In this document: in pieces, positions 7,172-12,869 of the stretch
Layout of the letters: each line of letters starts with the position of its first letter
How positions within the stretch are numbered: the stretch's first letter is position 1
Virus record (IMG/VR): IMGVR_UViG_3300025128_000153
Span: 1-35,866 of that record
Length of the DNA: 35,866 nucleotides
Source of the DNA: a virus
Strand: one strand, 5' to 3'
The notes under the pieces: generated by a model
Databases searched by the model: none
Seen by the model: the letters and a program-made list of their open reading frames with translations, nothing else
Told to the model about the DNA's origin: nothing
Position numbers and translations under genes: made by a program

Positions 7172-7328
7172 CGAATATCATTTCTTCAACATCCGCTTTG
7201 TTTACGCGGATAAGCCGCTTCCCCAATCTGCGATACGGTATAACATTGCGAACTACTACCCAATCGCGCATTGTGAAGTAGCTGACCCCCGCGAATTTCG
7301 CGGCTTGGGCCAGCGTCATCCATTCCAC
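7143..7328 (-). CDS. Excisionase/MerR-type small HTH protein
   Basis: 61 aa, GTG start at 7328 immediately after the stop of the upstream gene, with GAGG about 8 bases before. The protein is a single winged HTH of the helix_turn_helix_17/excisionase type: TLAQAAKFAGVSYFTMRDWV is the HTH and the later YRRLGKRLIRVNKADVEE is the wing plus final helix. Proteins of this family bend DNA as excisionases or act as small regulators. No integrase is visible in the genome, so a regulatory role in the early operon is more likely than excision. Confidence 0.8.
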   Translation of the reverse strand: MEWMTLAQAAKFAGVSYFTMRDWVVVRNVIPYRRLGKRLIRVNKADVEEMIFGVKETKTDD

Positions 7329-8018
7329 TTAGAAGTCCTCTAATGCCAATTCGATGGCCGCATCGCGCTCGCTCAACTCTTCCTCTACGACCTTCGGCTT
7401 CTCGGCTCTAATCCCCAATCGCGTGGCTTGATTGAACATCGACTGCCCCAAGCTGATGGCAGTCTGAGTATCGACATCCCAACCCGCTTCCCCAAACTTA
7501 CGCATAATGCCAGAGGCGCGGTGCATACATTGCTCGGCCAAGTCACCCAAATCTTGCAACTCATAGGCACCCGATGTTACAGGTGTTACAGTTGCAGCAG
7601 GGGCTGCGGCGGTAGTTTTCCCGGCAGGCGGTGCCTGTATCTGAATAGCTGGTCCGGTCCCGTCAATCTCATTGGGACAAGTCTCGCCTGTTGCCACTGG
7701 AGCAACCGTGTTGAAGCTCCGCGCAGCGGCATTGTATTCTTCCAATTTCGGCGGCTGGCCATCACCCGCTGTAACGACGGACGAAGAGAAATCCTCGGCA
7801 CCCGTCCGCGTAATCGCCATAACGCCACCCGATCCCGGCCAGCACTCCAGCATACTCCAAATCAAATGCGCGGTGCCTTGCAGCTTATCGCCACCCGCAA
7901 AGCTCCCTTTAATTGAGTAGTACCAAGTGCCGTGGGCCTGCTGACTTGGCCCCCTGCTGATAGAGTTATAAGCCCCTACTGTAAAGTTTACAGTTTCACC
8001 GATTTTAATTTGTGGCAT
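7329..8018 (-). CDS. Unrecognised early protein, possible ssDNA-binding or recombination accessory
   Basis: 229 aa, ATG at 8018 with GGGAG 7 bases upstream. The first 90 residues look like a small beta-barrel (alternating hydrophobics: KIGETVNFTVGAY, then GTWYYSIKGSF). The middle, about 115-150, is an Ala/Pro/Thr-rich linker. The C-terminal 80 residues are helical and end in the acidic AAIELALEDF. A beta-barrel, a flexible linker and an acidic tail are the layout of single-stranded-DNA-binding proteins, and it sits upstream of RusA. I see no diagnostic SSB motif, so this is only a suggestion. The linker carries two TGTWACA sites 9 bp apart (7575, 7584). Confidence 0.65.
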   Translation of the reverse strand: MPQIKIGETVNFTVGAYNSISRGPSQQAHGTWYYSIKGSFAGGDKLQGTAHLIWSMLECWPGSGGVMAITRTGAEDFSSSVVTAGDGQPPKLEEYNAAARSFNTVAPVATGETCPNEIDGTGPAIQIQAPPAGKTTAAAPAATVTPVTSGAYELQDLGDLAEQCMHRASGIMRKFGEAGWDVDTQTAISLGQSMFNQATRLGIRAEKPKVVEEELSERDAAIELALEDF

Positions 8019-8190
8019 GTGTAATCTCCCTTTGCTTAGTTTTGTGGAGGCGGCGAATCCGCTCCATTACTACGTTATTATTACAGTTGTCGCAACAACG
8101 ACCCGCAGCAAGCGGCTCGGCGTTGTGGCCCTTGTCCCACCCACTCAACGGCTCTACCGTTATCTGACTATCACATAGACAGCAATCCAC
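8005..8190 (-). CDS. Small zinc-ribbon-like phage protein
   Basis: 61 aa. The start is GTG at 8190, supported by GGAG eight bases upstream in the end of the preceding ORF. Two cysteine pairs, C3-x2-C6 and C33-x2-C36, flank a 26-residue stretch containing HNAEPLAAGRCC. This is the layout of a common small phage protein (CxxC, then NPxPL-GRCCDxCN). It probably folds round one zinc ion. Function unknown. It overlaps the next gene's start by 14 bases. Confidence 0.75.
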   Translation of the reverse strand: MDCCLCDSQITVEPLSGWDKGHNAEPLAAGRCCDNCNNNVVMERIRRLHKTKQREITHATN

Positions 8191-8191
8191 C

Positions 8192-8338
8192 CTATAAACT
8201 CCTTAGTATATGTGCCCCGATATACAAGACGGTGCAACCCAAAAACGCCCACACCAGTTTATCCGTCCGCGAAATCAGCGGGCGAGTGCATCGGTAGGGC
8301 TTGCGCGAATCTAATTTAGTTCGTAACTTCTTAGTCAT
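8192..8338 (-). CDS. 48-aa single-span membrane protein
   Basis: Too short for a standard ORF list. The ATG at 8338 has GGAG nine bases upstream, and the TAG at 8192 lies one base before the GTG of the next gene, whose ribosome site lies inside this ORF. The first 27 residues are basic and polar (KKLRTKLDSRK). Residues 28-44 (LVWAFLGCTVLYIGAHI) form one membrane span. The likely orientation is N-terminus inside. Function unknown; small early membrane peptides are common in phages. Confidence 0.65.
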   Translation of the reverse strand: MTKKLRTKLDSRKPYRCTRPLISRTDKLVWAFLGCTVLYIGAHILRSL

Positions 8339-8366
8339 AATCCGTTATCTCCTTATGGGTTTTGGT

Positions 8367-8384
8367 TGTGTGTGTGTGTGTGTG
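8367..8384. repeat. (TG)9 dinucleotide microsatellite
   Basis: Nine uninterrupted TG units in the leader between the XRE gene and the 48-aa membrane protein. Such pure dinucleotide runs are uncommon in phage genomes and may vary in length between isolates. Confidence 0.95.
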
Positions 8385-8402
8385 CATTGCCTGCCCCTCG
8401 TT

Positions 8403-8411
8403 GGCCTATCC
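8403..8411 (-). promoter_or_regulatory. GGATAGGCC element 1 (operator or hairpin)
   Basis: Minus strand reads GGATAGGCC. The flanks can extend the pairing (CGTTGG before and CCAGCG after the CCTAT centre on the plus strand, one G/T wobble). It lies about 20 bases downstream of the predicted minus-strand promoter at 8431-8459. Confidence 0.5.
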
Positions 8412-8430
8412 AGCGGGGGGCGTTTATTTT

Positions 8431-8459
8431 AATATAGGGATAGGCCCTAATCTACGCAA
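8431..8459 (-). promoter_or_regulatory. Predicted minus-strand promoter with embedded GGATAGGCC element
   Basis: On the minus strand TTGCGT (8459-8454) is followed by a 17-base spacer and TATATT (8436-8431). The spacer contains TAGGG-CCTAT-CCCTA-type symmetry; the plus-strand element is at 8438-8446. A protein bound here would block the promoter. The promoter would drive the genes from 8338 leftward. The -35 match is weak and the -10 is good. Confidence 0.45.
8438..8446 (+). promoter_or_regulatory. GGATAGGCC element 2 (operator or hairpin)
   Basis: Plus strand TAGGG-ATAGG-CCCTA: a 5-bp perfect inverted repeat round the invariant ATAGG centre. It sits in the spacer of the predicted promoter at 8431-8459 and 29 bases from the end of the XRE regulator gene. 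Confidence 0.5.
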
Positions 8460-8474
8460 CTAAAAACAATCAAA

Positions 8475-8663
8475 CTAATCTAATTTATTAATCTCCGATT
8501 GCCGTTTAGCCTTCGCCAATCCAAGCAATCCAAGCGGCACCGGACGATTGACCCCCCGTTCCCATCGGGATATTGTTATAGAACTAACTCCTATTCGTTG
8601 GGCAAACTCTACCTGTGTTAATCTTAATTTATCCCGCAGTTCTCTAATCTCATCGGCTTTCAT
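8475..8663 (-). CDS. XRE/Cro-type transcriptional regulator
   Basis: 62 aa, ATG at 8663 with GAGG seven bases upstream. Residues 15-37 form a textbook XRE helix-turn-helix (LTQVEFAQRIGVSSITISRW, then ERG). The length is that of Cro-like single-domain regulators without an oligomerisation or cleavage domain. Its gene is flanked by the cluster of GGATAGGCC elements, which are plausible operators. It may control the early leftward operon and the divergent promoters near 9.9-10.3 kb. The operator assignment is inference. Confidence 0.85.
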   Translation of the reverse strand: MKADEIRELRDKLRLTQVEFAQRIGVSSITISRWERGVNRPVPLGLLGLAKAKRQSEINKLD

Positions 8664-8688
8664 ATTTCAACCTCTTATTGGTTGTAAC

Positions 8689-8724
8689 AGCCCCCGCCCA
8701 AGTTGTAACACTCGGGCAGGGGCT
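8689..8724. terminator. Intergenic hairpin with TGTAACA in its loop
   Basis: AGCCCCCGCCC (8689-8699) pairs with GGGCAGGGGCT (8714-8724), 10 of 11 bases. The 14-base loop contains a complete TGTAACA (8704-8710). A second TGTAACA (8683-8689) abuts the stem 21 bp away. It separates two minus-strand genes. Neither side has a long T run, so it may be an attenuator or processing hairpin rather than a strong terminator. Confidence 0.6.
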
Positions 8725-8728
8725 TTGA

Positions 8729-9139
8729 TTATTTGTCGAGTCCCAACTCCGCGAGGATTTCGTTCATTGTATAGTGGGTTGCGGGCGAACTATCGTCCTC
8801 TCTCGCTTTGCGCTCAAGGTGGTCCCTTATCACTGTCAATCCAGTTCTGACAATCTCGCCCGCGTTTTCTTCGCCGTGCTCTTTGACCAACTGCTGGAAA
8901 GTCCCTTCGGCGTTTTTAATCGCCATCATCATAGTATATAAGTGCGGGTTTAAATCGAAGTAACCCGCCAGCATCACGCCCAAGCTGAAGAAATCACCCT
9001 TTGTGTAAATGCAGCCCGCTGTATCGGCTGGCCCTTCGCAGCTTGTAATCGCCAGATATTCGTCTGCCGCCTTTAAATCCTCGGCAATCTCATCGGGGTC
9101 CTGCTCGCCGTCTGATTGGTCGCTTATCTCCCAAGGCAT
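8729..9139 (-). CDS. Acidic early protein of unknown function
   Basis: 136 aa. I place the start at the ATG at 9139 because GGAGA lies 8 bases upstream inside the end of the preceding gene; the longer reading from 9199 would overlap that gene by about 60 bases. The N-terminus is acidic (SDQSDGEQDPDEIAEDLKAA). The rest is predicted helical, with one moderately hydrophobic patch (FFSLGVMLAGYF) that is too polar to be a membrane span. No family recognised. Confidence 0.65.
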   Translation of the reverse strand: MPWEISDQSDGEQDPDEIAEDLKAADEYLAITSCEGPADTAGCIYTKGDFFSLGVMLAGYFDLNPHLYTMMMAIKNAEGTFQQLVKEHGEENAGEIVRTGLTVIRDHLERKAREDDSSPATHYTMNEILAELGLDK

Positions 9140-9140
9140 T

Positions 9141-9329
9141 TTATTGTCTCCAAGTTTTTTCGCCATCGTAATCTGGCGTAAAGTAAAAATCATTGTCACA
9201 CTCTTCGCACCCCTCGCATTCTTCGGGGCAATCGCAATCTGATATTCTTTTGTAACAAGTGTCGCAAGTTACAACCACTTCATACCCAAGCGGCCCGTCG
9301 CTTTTCCATATACTGTAGGATGTTGTCAT
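9141..9329 (-). CDS. Cys-rich, probably zinc-binding small protein
   Basis: 62 aa from the ATG at 9329, which overlaps the upstream TGA as ATGA; the TTG two codons earlier is less likely. Seven cysteines lie between residues 22 and 44 (TCDTC, DCDC, EECEGCEEC), enough for one or two zinc sites. The tail is acidic and aromatic. The next gene starts one base after its stop. Function unknown. Confidence 0.7.
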   Translation of the reverse strand: MTTSYSIWKSDGPLGYEVVVTCDTCYKRISDCDCPEECEGCEECDNDFYFTPDYDGEKTWRQ

Positions 9330-9460
9330 ATACAATCCCCTCCCGGCGTGATGTAATCTGCCGCGCCATCATGGAAGCAACCCTCGCAAAGCCCCCCAAT
9401 CCCGTCAACGTCAATCAACTCCTCGTCAATTTCGCCGCAAGAAACGCAATCGTTGTCCAT
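9326..9460 (-). CDS. 44-aa zinc-ribbon microprotein
   Basis: Too short for a standard ORF list. ATG at 9460 follows AAGGAGATTATT, a good ribosome site. It has C5-x2-C8 and C25-x2-C28, a classic two-knuckle spacing, with an acidic linker between. The TGA overlaps the next ATG (ATGA), so the two Cys-rich proteins are translationally coupled. Its leader carries a TGTAACA site (9477-9483) and a strong hairpin. Function unknown. Confidence 0.65.
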   Translation of the reverse strand: MDNDCVSCGEIDEELIDVDGIGGLCEGCFHDGAADYITPGGDCI

Positions 9461-9480
9461 AATAATCTCCTTAAAATGTA

Positions 9481-9519
9481 ACAGGCACCGCCAAGGGCCT
9501 ATCCCTCGGCGGTGCCTGT
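9481..9519 (-). terminator. Long hairpin, minus-strand terminator or attenuator
   Basis: ACAGGCACCGCC (9481-9492) pairs perfectly with GGCGGTGCCTGT (9508-9519). Inside the loop a second small hairpin, AGGG-CCTAT-CCCT (9494-9506), carries a GGATAGGCC element. On the minus strand the stem is followed by TACATTTT. It lies between the 100-aa gene and the two coupled Cys-rich genes, so it could cut or modulate transcription into them. Confidence 0.7.
9496..9504 (-). promoter_or_regulatory. GGATAGGCC element 3 (in hairpin apex)
   Basis: Minus strand GGATAGGCC at the tip of the 9481-9519 hairpin, with the same ATAGG centre as the other four copies and different outer stem bases. Confidence 0.5.
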
Positions 9520-9525
9520 AAGTTG

Positions 9526-9828
9526 TTAAAACTGGCTTATTATCAACCCGCCATCAAATTCAATAACGGTGGTTTTGTCTTGCAGGTCGCTCAAATCCTC
9601 GACCTCGTAATCTTCTTTGACTGCGTCTATATCCTTATACTCCGCGAACTCGCAGCAAATCCCCACTACGTCAAGCTCTATGTCCTCGCCCGTGTCGCTG
9701 CTGAGTTCGTCCAAGTATATGTAAAGGGCATACAATGCTGGTATGCTAAAGCAATCTTTATAATACTCCCATTGCGCGAACTCTGCCACGAAATCGTGGC
9801 CGTTGTCAATCGTGTTGATAATCGCCAT
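9526..9828 (-). CDS. Conserved phage early protein, first gene of the leftward operon
   Basis: 100 aa, ATG at 9828 with AGGAG about 11 bases upstream. It is strongly acidic, with the central pattern LYIYLDELSSDTGEDIELDV, then CCEFAEY, then EDYEVEDLSDL and a C-terminal TTVIEFDGGLI. I know this pattern as a small hypothetical protein seen in many phages of different bacteria. The high acidic content recalls DNA mimics and anti-restriction proteins, but there is no direct evidence for that here. It lies just downstream of the predicted early promoter, so it is likely among the first proteins made. Confidence 0.75.
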   Translation of the reverse strand: MAIINTIDNGHDFVAEFAQWEYYKDCFSIPALYALYIYLDELSSDTGEDIELDVVGICCEFAEYKDIDAVKEDYEVEDLSDLQDKTTVIEFDGGLIISQF

Positions 9829-9854
9829 AACTTTATAATCTCCTTTTTTTCGGG

Positions 9855-9863
9855 GGCCTATCC
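9855..9863 (-). promoter_or_regulatory. GGATAGGCC element 4 (5' leader of leftward operon)
   Basis: GGG-CCTAT-CCC on the plus strand (9854-9864). It lies just downstream of the expected transcription start of the promoter at 9877-9905 and upstream of the ribosome site of the 100-aa gene. Confidence 0.5.
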
Positions 9864-9876
9864 CGCCGATATTCTT

Positions 9877-9905
9877 AATCTATGGCAATCCAGTTGATTA
9901 GTCAA
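9877..9905 (-). promoter_or_regulatory. Predicted sigma70-like promoter, leftward early operon
   Basis: Minus strand TTGACT (9905-9900), a 17-base spacer, then TAGATT (9882-9877). The start point would be near 9870, about 40 bases before the ATG at 9828. Confidence 0.6.
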
Positions 9906-9930
9906 GTGCTAAATGAAAAATAAAAAAATA

Positions 9931-9967
9931 AATCCAAATCCAATCTAATCCAATCCAATCCAATCCA
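9931..9967. repeat. AATCC tandem repeat
   Basis: Seven imperfect copies of AATCC in a row, the last four exact. It forms the left edge of the candidate origin. Confidence 0.85.
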
Positions 9968-9993
9968 CCGAACCGATGCCCCGACCAAGCACG

Positions 9994-10075
9994 AATAAAG
10001 ATATTTATGATAGAAATAATAAACATATTTATAATAGGCCGACCCAAGCAAGAATAAACATATTAAGAATAGGCC
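9994..10075. repeat. Three AT-rich iteron-like repeats
   Basis: Copies start at 9994, 10018 and 10053. Copies 2 and 3 share AATAAACATATT and AATAGGCC and agree at 21 of 23 positions. Copy 1 is more diverged but shares the upstream CCAAGCA-C/A-GAATAAA with copy 3. They are candidate initiator-binding iterons. Confidence 0.65.
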
Positions 10076-10155
10076 AAAACCCTAACTTGTTACACCTTGC
10101 CTATACTTGTTACAACTTGATAACGTGCAAATATTGCAGGGGGGTAGATGGTAAT

Positions 10156-10164
10156 TGTGGATAA
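10156..10164 (-). promoter_or_regulatory. Perfect DnaA box
   Basis: TGTGGATAA on the plus strand, that is TTATCCACA on the minus strand, the strongest DnaA-binding 9-mer. Its place in the AT-rich, iteron-bearing region supports host DnaA-assisted origin firing. Confidence 0.7.
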
Positions 10165-10280
10165 CTTTTGTGGTTTTTTTAACCCTTGCCGAAAAAAAAA
10201 TAACGGGGGCTAACTTGTTACAAATAAAGAGCTTGTGACAAAGGCAAGGGGAATAGTCATAAAAAAAAATTACCTTGTGC

Positions 10281-10310
10281 TTGACTATACACTTGCCTAC
10301 CCCGCATATT
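10281..10310 (+). promoter_or_regulatory. Predicted promoter of the rightward ATPase operon
   Basis: TTGACT (10281-10286), an 18-base spacer, then CATATT (10305-10310). The start point would be near 10317, immediately before the GTCACGG-ATAGG-CCGTGAC hairpin. It shares the TTGACT -35 with the leftward promoter. Confidence 0.5.
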
Positions 10311-10318
10311 CAACGCGC

Positions 10319-10337
10319 GTCACGGATAGGCCGTGAC
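10319..10337 (+). promoter_or_regulatory. GGATAGGCC element 5, perfect 7-bp stem
   Basis: GTCACGG-ATAGG-CCGTGAC: the best-formed member of the five, with a fully paired 7-bp stem round the invariant ATAGG. It is placed at the predicted 5' end of the ATPase transcript, 26 bases before the ATG. It may be an operator or an RNA hairpin. Confidence 0.6.
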
Positions 10338-10363
10338 CCACACCACTATATAGGAGTCGCGAG

Positions 10364-11575
10364 ATGGCAACAATGAACAACCTTTGCAGCTATGATGGCT
10401 GCACAGCCCCGGCAAGGAGCAACGTATTGCATGCTATATGTGATACTCACTACATGGCAAGGCGAAGGGCCATACAGGATGGCAAGCCTTGGCCTACTGA
10501 TATGGATGGCAACTATGACCCTCACACATGCCCCGCCCACGCCATTGACAAAGGGGCAGTCGAAGCCAAGCCCAAGGTTGAGACCAAGGTCGAAGCGAAG
10601 CCCACCCCCAAGGACGAAGGCAGTGTAGTGATAAGCAAACCGCAAGCCGATGCCATCGCGGAAATTTTTGGCGGGGGCAAGGACGAACGGGTGGATGAAA
10701 TACTAGAGCGACTCTCCCGGTTGGAAAGTAGCATTTCAGCCCACTACAAAATAGATGTAACAAAGGACGGCGAAACAGTAGAAATAAAGGGCCTTAACCA
10801 TCGGATATTTCCTTGGGTCTTAGAGTTGATCAGCCGGGGGCTTAACATCTATTTATGTGGTCCATCGGGAAGTGGCAAAACTACCTTGGCCAAGCGGACC
10901 GCCGAAGCCTTAAAATTAGCCTTTTATTATACGGGGGCCATCCTACAAAAATACGAATTAATGGGCTATATGGACGCCAACGGGAACTATATAGCAACTG
11001 CATTTTATGAAGCCTATAAAAACGGGGGCTTGTATCTGTGGGATGAAATAGACGCAAGCAACCCCGGTGCCTTGGTCGCTTTTAATGCTGCCCTTGAGAA
11101 TGGCATATTAGCAGCTCCCAGTGGCGAAATGGTAGAGATACACCCAGATTTCCATTGCATTGCAGCGGCTAATACCATTGGCAAGGGTGCAACCGCCAAG
11201 CATGCGGGTCGCCAGCCGATAGACGGGGCGGTTACGGAGCGATATGCCTATGTGCAAATGGATTATGATTGGCAACTGACGGCGGCGATTGCACAGGTTG
11301 ATTTTGAGGGCGAAGAAAAGCCGATCGATTACAAAGTTAAGCGATCCTATAGTCAAGCCGATTTAGACCACTACTTCGCCGATGTTAAGGCTTGGTCCGT
11401 GGCGGTTGAGCAATTAGGGCTTAACCACATTATAAGCCCCCGCGCGGCTTTAAAGGGGATGGATCTCTTACGTGCCGATGTCAAGCGCGACTGGGTAGAA
11501 GAAGCCTTCGTCTGGAAGGGCTTAGACCCCGCACAGGTTCGTAAGATTAAAGCCAAGGCAAAGGGGGATAATTAA
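10364..11575 (+). CDS. cobS: CobS-like MoxR-type AAA+ ATPase with N-terminal zinc finger
   Basis: 403 aa, ATG with AGGAG seven bases upstream. The N-terminus has a C8-x4-C13-x12-C26-x2-H29 finger. Residues 60-90 are a charged linker. The AAA+ module has Walker A GPSGSGKT (166-173), Walker B LYLWDEID (223-230), sensor 1 AAAN (267-270), and a GAVTERY segment with a likely Arg finger (R293). This is the CobS/NorQ-like branch of the MoxR ATPases, often labelled cobS in phages. Such phage proteins are unlikely to make cobalamin alone; they probably remodel a protein partner, here perhaps the product of the next gene, which starts two bases after its stop. Confidence 0.85.
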   Translation: MATMNNLCSYDGCTAPARSNVLHAICDTHYMARRRAIQDGKPWPTDMDGNYDPHTCPAHAIDKGAVEAKPKVETKVEAKPTPKDEGSVVISKPQADAIAEIFGGGKDERVDEILERLSRLESSISAHYKIDVTKDGETVEIKGLNHRIFPWVLELISRGLNIYLCGPSGSGKTTLAKRTAEALKLAFYYTGAILQKYELMGYMDANGNYIATAFYEAYKNGGLYLWDEIDASNPGALVAFNAALENGILAAPSGEMVEIHPDFHCIAAANTIGKGATAKHAGRQPIDGAVTERYAYVQMDYDWQLTAAIAQVDFEGEEKPIDYKVKRSYSQADLDHYFADVKAWSVAVEQLGLNHIISPRAALKGMDLLRADVKRDWVEEAFVWKGLDPAQVRKIKAKAKGDN

Positions 11576-11576
11576 T

Positions 11577-12467
11577 ATGTGGGTCGATACGAAATACAAG
11601 GGCGAAGTTAAAGGGGATTATATCGCCATCGAAGCCCCCTCATTGACAAGCCTTATTGACTGGCTAAAGACAAGTGACAAGGTCTGTAGGGTCGAAGCAT
11701 CGGCAAGGAGCTATAGCGGGGGGGGTTGGGATGCTGTAGAGACAAAGGATTGCAAGGACGGCGAAGCGGTTCGCGCTAAATATTTTGAAATGGCTTTGGA
11801 CGGTTTCCCCCGCGCAACTGAGCAACTGCGAAGCCTAATGGTTGGGTCTGGCGATTCACACCTATACAAAGATGATTGGACCTTCGACGTAGCGGGGTCG
11901 ATTCCCAATGTGCCCCTTTATATTTCGGGCGAACCCGCGAATATGCAATACTTGCAACCGCAACCCGATAGGCCCCTTTGCAAGATCTTGATAGAGGGGG
12001 GTTGTGGTGGTCATACTGACGAAGCGGAAATATTCAACCGGGGGGTTGCTTTGCTATCAGCAATACAGTCATTAGAGCACCAAGGGGTAGCGGTTGAATT
12101 GCAATATATAAGCTCGTGCCAAAGCGATAGCCGACACGGGTTTCAAAATTGGTTTGTAACATTTCCGATTATCGAAATGGGCGAAGGTATGGACTTAGAC
12201 CGGGTAGCGTTTTGCTTGGCGAACCCCGGCATGCTTCGTCGTGTTATTTTTGCCTGTCAGGAGCGAAGCCGCAAGCTATTAGCTCAGACCGATGGCGGGG
12301 GCTATGGTGAGGGTAGTAGCAAGGGCTTTATCCTACCGGGCTATGACATACATATCCCCCGCATTAACACCCGTCACAGCGGGGGCAGCAAGGCGATAGA
12401 GACTTTGGATGGTGCCCATGATTACATCGGGGGCTTGTTTGCTGATGCGGGCTTTGGGGGGGTTTAG
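11577..12467 (+). CDS. Partner protein of the CobS-like ATPase, family not recognised
   Basis: 296 aa, ATG two bases after the ATPase stop, with a G-rich ribosome site (AAGGGGGAT). MoxR-type ATPases are usually paired with a von Willebrand A domain protein. I looked for the DxSxS metal-site motif and did not find it, so this is not an evident CobT/VWA partner. Visible features are a central region rich in Gly, Ser and His (IEGGCGGHTDEAE), an alternating hydrophobic segment VAVELQYISSCQ, and an Arg-rich helix MLRRVIFACQERSRKLL near 220-236. The tight coupling suggests it works with the ATPase, perhaps as substrate or adaptor. Confidence 0.75.
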   Translation: MWVDTKYKGEVKGDYIAIEAPSLTSLIDWLKTSDKVCRVEASARSYSGGGWDAVETKDCKDGEAVRAKYFEMALDGFPRATEQLRSLMVGSGDSHLYKDDWTFDVAGSIPNVPLYISGEPANMQYLQPQPDRPLCKILIEGGCGGHTDEAEIFNRGVALLSAIQSLEHQGVAVELQYISSCQSDSRHGFQNWFVTFPIIEMGEGMDLDRVAFCLANPGMLRRVIFACQERSRKLLAQTDGGGYGEGSSKGFILPGYDIHIPRINTRHSGGSKAIETLDGAHDYIGGLFADAGFGGV

Positions 12468-12469
12468 AA

Positions 12470-12607
12470 ATGGATAAGAAGCAGCGACTGTCGAAGCGCA
12501 AGCAGCTACGCAAGGCCCGCAAAGCGGAACGGCGATTGCAGCGGGAATTAGAGCGGCTGAACATCGTCAATAAAGATCGACCTTATTGGTATCAGCCGGA
12601 GGAGTAG
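12470..12607 (+). CDS. 45-aa highly basic helical protein
   Basis: Too short for a standard ORF list. ATG two bases after the upstream stop, TAG at 12605-12607. About half of residues 3-30 are Lys or Arg in a helical pattern (KKQRLSKRKQLRKARKAE, then RRLQRELERL), followed by a polar tail with YWYQPEE. It is probably nucleic-acid-binding. It is the last gene before a strong terminator. Confidence 0.6.
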   Translation: MDKKQRLSKRKQLRKARKAERRLQRELERLNIVNKDRPYWYQPEE

Positions 12608-12630
12608 ACTAAGCCCCAAAGCCCCCAAGC

Positions 12631-12672
12631 AAGCCCCCGTCAGAGTATCGGCGGGGGCTTTGTTTTGTTTGT
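12631..12672 (+). terminator. Rho-independent terminator of the ATPase operon
   Basis: AAGCCCCCG (12631-12639) pairs with CGGGGGCTT (12652-12660) round a 12-base loop and is followed by a T-rich run (TGTTTTGTTTGTT). A TGTTACA site overlaps the end of the T run (12670-12676). Confidence 0.85.
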
Positions 12673-12869
12673 TACAGTAGCCCGTTTTGAGGTAACAATT
12701 ACCACCAGGTATCCACATTTTGAAATTTTCAGCCCGATTTTCTGCAAAGTTTGCAAGCCCCAAACAAGCCAAAAAAAAGTAACAATTGCCCGTCGAAGTC
12801 CACCAGCCCCCCCCGCAAACTTGTAACAATTACTCACTTTCCAGATACAAGCCAGCCGCAAGCATGCCC

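Larger units (their letters stand above)
9829..10363. other. Divergent control region and candidate replication origin
   Basis: 535 bp without a gene, much more AT-rich than its neighbours. It holds two opposed promoters, an AATCC tandem repeat, three AT-rich iteron-like repeats (9994-10075), a perfect 9-base DnaA box (10156-10164), poly-A tracts, and three TGTTACA sites (10088, 10108, 10216). Short ORFs in it have no ribosome sites and low-complexity translations. AT-richness, iterons and a DnaA box between divergent early operons are the usual marks of a host-initiated phage origin. Confidence 0.6.

Noticed and set aside
7143-7328. Excisionase indicating a temperate phage
   Set aside because: The HTH fold fits, but there is no integrase, attachment site or CI-like two-domain repressor in the complete genome, so lysogeny is not supported.
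9976-10164. Plus-strand 62-aa ORF in the candidate origin
   Set aside because: It spans the iterons and the DnaA box, has no ribosome site, and its Asn/Ile-rich translation follows from the AT-rich repeats.
11577-12467. CobT-like VWA partner of the CobS-like ATPase
   Set aside because: Expected from family context, but no DxSxS metal-site motif could be found in the 296-aa protein.
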